Position numbers and translations under genes: made by a program. 64,000 bases of DNA, from assembly GCA_905250025.1 (NCBI GenBank), contig CAJNOJ010000050.1:250135-314134 (forward strand), read 5' to 3'. The notes under the pieces are model-generated. The model was not told where the DNA came from. It saw nothing but the letters and a program-made list of their open reading frames with translations, and searched no databases. Below, in pieces: positions 62,195-64,000 of this stretch; positions within the stretch are counted from its first letter, which is position 1; the number at the start of each line of letters is the position of its first letter. The DNA is from Adineta ricciae (taxonomy: Eukaryota; Rotifera; Eurotatoria; Adinetida; Adinetidae).

Positions 62195-63750
62195 GTAAGT
62201 AGAGAATACTAAAAATTGTTCTGTCAATTCCGATCATATATGATTGATCTCAATTGATTGAGACAAATCATGTTCATAGTCAAAGTCAATTGACTTTCAG
62301 GTGTAAAGACTATCAATCATTGATGCAATAGTTTAGTGAACATATATATATATATATAACGAATGATAAAGAAATACACAGGCGTGGCTCGTTACCTCAT
62401 CAAACAGGCATATTCACGCGTCACGCAGTCTCGATAGGCGAACGGGTAGATCAAAGTGACCTTTTGCGACCGCATAAAACAAGAATAAGAAAAGACGAGA
62501 GAGATGTGTTCTGCAGATTGCATAAAAGCTCAAGTATAACCCATGTATATATGTATATACAATTCATACATCCGATTGCTCATTAGCAAACATCTCGCGT
62601 TTAGTTCAGTTGTCAAATTCATTGATGTGTTTTGTTTTTAATTGGAAAAAGATCGACGTAATCAAATCTTGAGCAAATAAATGAAAATGCAAAAAATTAG
62701 AATGATTCTGTTAAGCTTTCTCTGCCTCTCTTTCCTCTCTTTCCGTTCGTTCAGATTATCACACAAATAAGAACGAACGCAACGTCTTTTCGAACCACTA
62801 ATCTTCACGTTCACCCAATTAAACCAAGCTCGTCTTACTGTCTACGAAGCTCAAGGGCGAATAATCAAAGTCTCTTTTGTCTTTTTCGTCTAATGAGCCA
62901 CTTGCATGTTCTCGTAGATTTCGGTCATTTCGTTTTTATATAAAAATCAACTGTCTCCCATCCATATGCTTGAATGCATTTAAGGCAGGACACATACACA
63001 TATATACTTGACTGTCAAGCAAGCATATCATCATCATAAGAATGATGGACGAGTTGAAATTAGTGATGTGTGCGGGATCGATTGTTTGATCGTCATCGGT
63101 TTCGCCTCCTTTCTCATTTAGTCGTTCAGATCAATTCAACTCTTTATCCATATTGACTTTTTTTTTCTGTAGTCGAAATAGGCTCTCCTAAATAAACACT
63201 ATGCACCGTACTATTCAATGTAGACACTCGAGGGTGATATATGACACACACGAAGATCGACCGAAGTATACGGAAGACATTTTTGCATATATACCATACA
63301 GGTTCAATTTTCTCGCTTCAGTAAATGTGAAAGATAGTTGATCATTGTAAATGATTGTTAAAAAAAAGGGAAAATAAGATGTTCATCTTGACATACAATC
63401 TTGTGATACAAATTGATATACATATAGAATCGAAATCGTGTCGTGTAAATTGAAATACAACTAACTGATTTTCAATTTTTTTTTCGTTTTTCTCTCCTAT
63501 TCAATCACTAATCTTCACCATCCGTCTCTATTTCTCTCACCTCCGGTATTTTATTTTATGTGTGCGTATGCATACGCGCGTTTTCGATTGTTCACACAAG
63601 TGACACATACATTTACGCATTTGATGTATTCTTTGATCATTCATCGATTTTTCTTTGTGATTAGTATGCTCACCGACTCGACTCTTCGAGCGATCAGTTC
63701 TAAGCATACCAAAAAATTACGTGCATCAATGAACAGAACATGATAAGCCG
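62195..63750. other. Gene-poor region with TA microsatellite
   Basis: About 1.55 kb with no supported gene. A TA repeat of about nine units lies at 62342-62358, and T-rich tracts are near 63475-63490. A plus-strand frame at 63558-63743 has no support. Confidence 0.5.
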
Positions 63751-63751
63751 N
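63751..63751. other. Single N: probable contig join
   Basis: Fourth lone N of the window. The 249 bp after it (to 64000) show no gene, and their linkage to the left side is not assured. Confidence 0.7.
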
Positions 63752-64000
63752 CTTGTTCGAAAGGAAATATCGGAGAAAAACTTTCCCTGTTTGTTTCGAT
63801 GGCATTAAATGTCCTCTGCTAAGTGTCCATCTGTGCTACATATACAAATGACTTTTCAGTGTTCACGTCTTCAGGCGATAGTAGCGGGTGTACTTTCTTT
63901 TTTTCTCTTTAATGTGTTTATATTCATTTTTCTCTAGTGTATGTGTCTGTTCATAACAGAGCGCTAACGGCATCTTATGTTCATCGTAGGCCTTGACTAG

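Overview
This window looks like a nuclear scaffold of a small-genome invertebrate, most likely a bdelloid rotifer (inference). The DNA is AT-rich. Most introns are about 45-70 bp with clean GT..AG ends. Clear animal genes (Dispatched-like, RACK1, PP2A A subunit, HGH1, a ZASP/PDLIM-type PDZ-LIM protein, aquaglyceroporins) sit a few hundred bases apart on both strands, beside at least two genes whose closest relatives I know are bacterial in style (a PuuD-type amidotransferase and a lone AAA+ ATPase). No operons, CRISPR arrays, tRNA, rRNA genes or intact transposons were seen. Exon models were built by hand from frames and splice sites; wherever I give an exon list, the exon lengths sum to a whole number of codons (for the 5'-partial genes, counted from the first complete codon).

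Layout. 0-1 kb: tail of a membrane protein and a Rad6-like E2 enzyme. 1.7-3.4 kb: enolase, cut off at its 5' end by a single N at 3370. 5.1-7.2 kb: a PuuD/peptidase C26 enzyme and a small charged protein. 7.9-16.5 kb: three small heat shock protein genes, two of them with two alpha-crystallin domains, interrupted by an HSL/AADAC-type esterase and a 2-3 kb stretch of broken coding fragments; the last sHSP has a perfect four-unit heat shock element. 17.9-25.4 kb: RACK1 and a large Dispatched-like RND protein. 27.6-32 kb: a MATE and an SLC17-type MFS transporter. 32.3-36.6 kb: PP2A scaffold subunit and HGH1. 37.5-38.9 kb: the AAA+ ATPase. 40-45.5 kb: PDZ-3xLIM protein and a disordered Ser/Thr-rich protein. 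46-49.4 kb: two tandem aquaglyceroporins. 50.2-50.9 kb: a calmodulin-like EF-hand protein. 51.8-56.9 kb: a 2.55 kb block containing a single-pass membrane protein gene, present twice, each copy ending flush at a single N. 57-64 kb: almost gene-free.

Functional threads are proteostasis (sHSPs, E2, HGH1, AAA+), membrane transport (MATE, SLC17, aquaporins, RND) and cytoskeleton/signalling (PDZ-LIM, RACK1, PP2A, EF-hand). The four single N bases (3370, 54391, 56938, 63751) appear to be contig-join placeholders and matter for reading the annotation: one removes the enolase 5' end and two bracket what is probably a second haplotype copy rather than a true tandem duplication.
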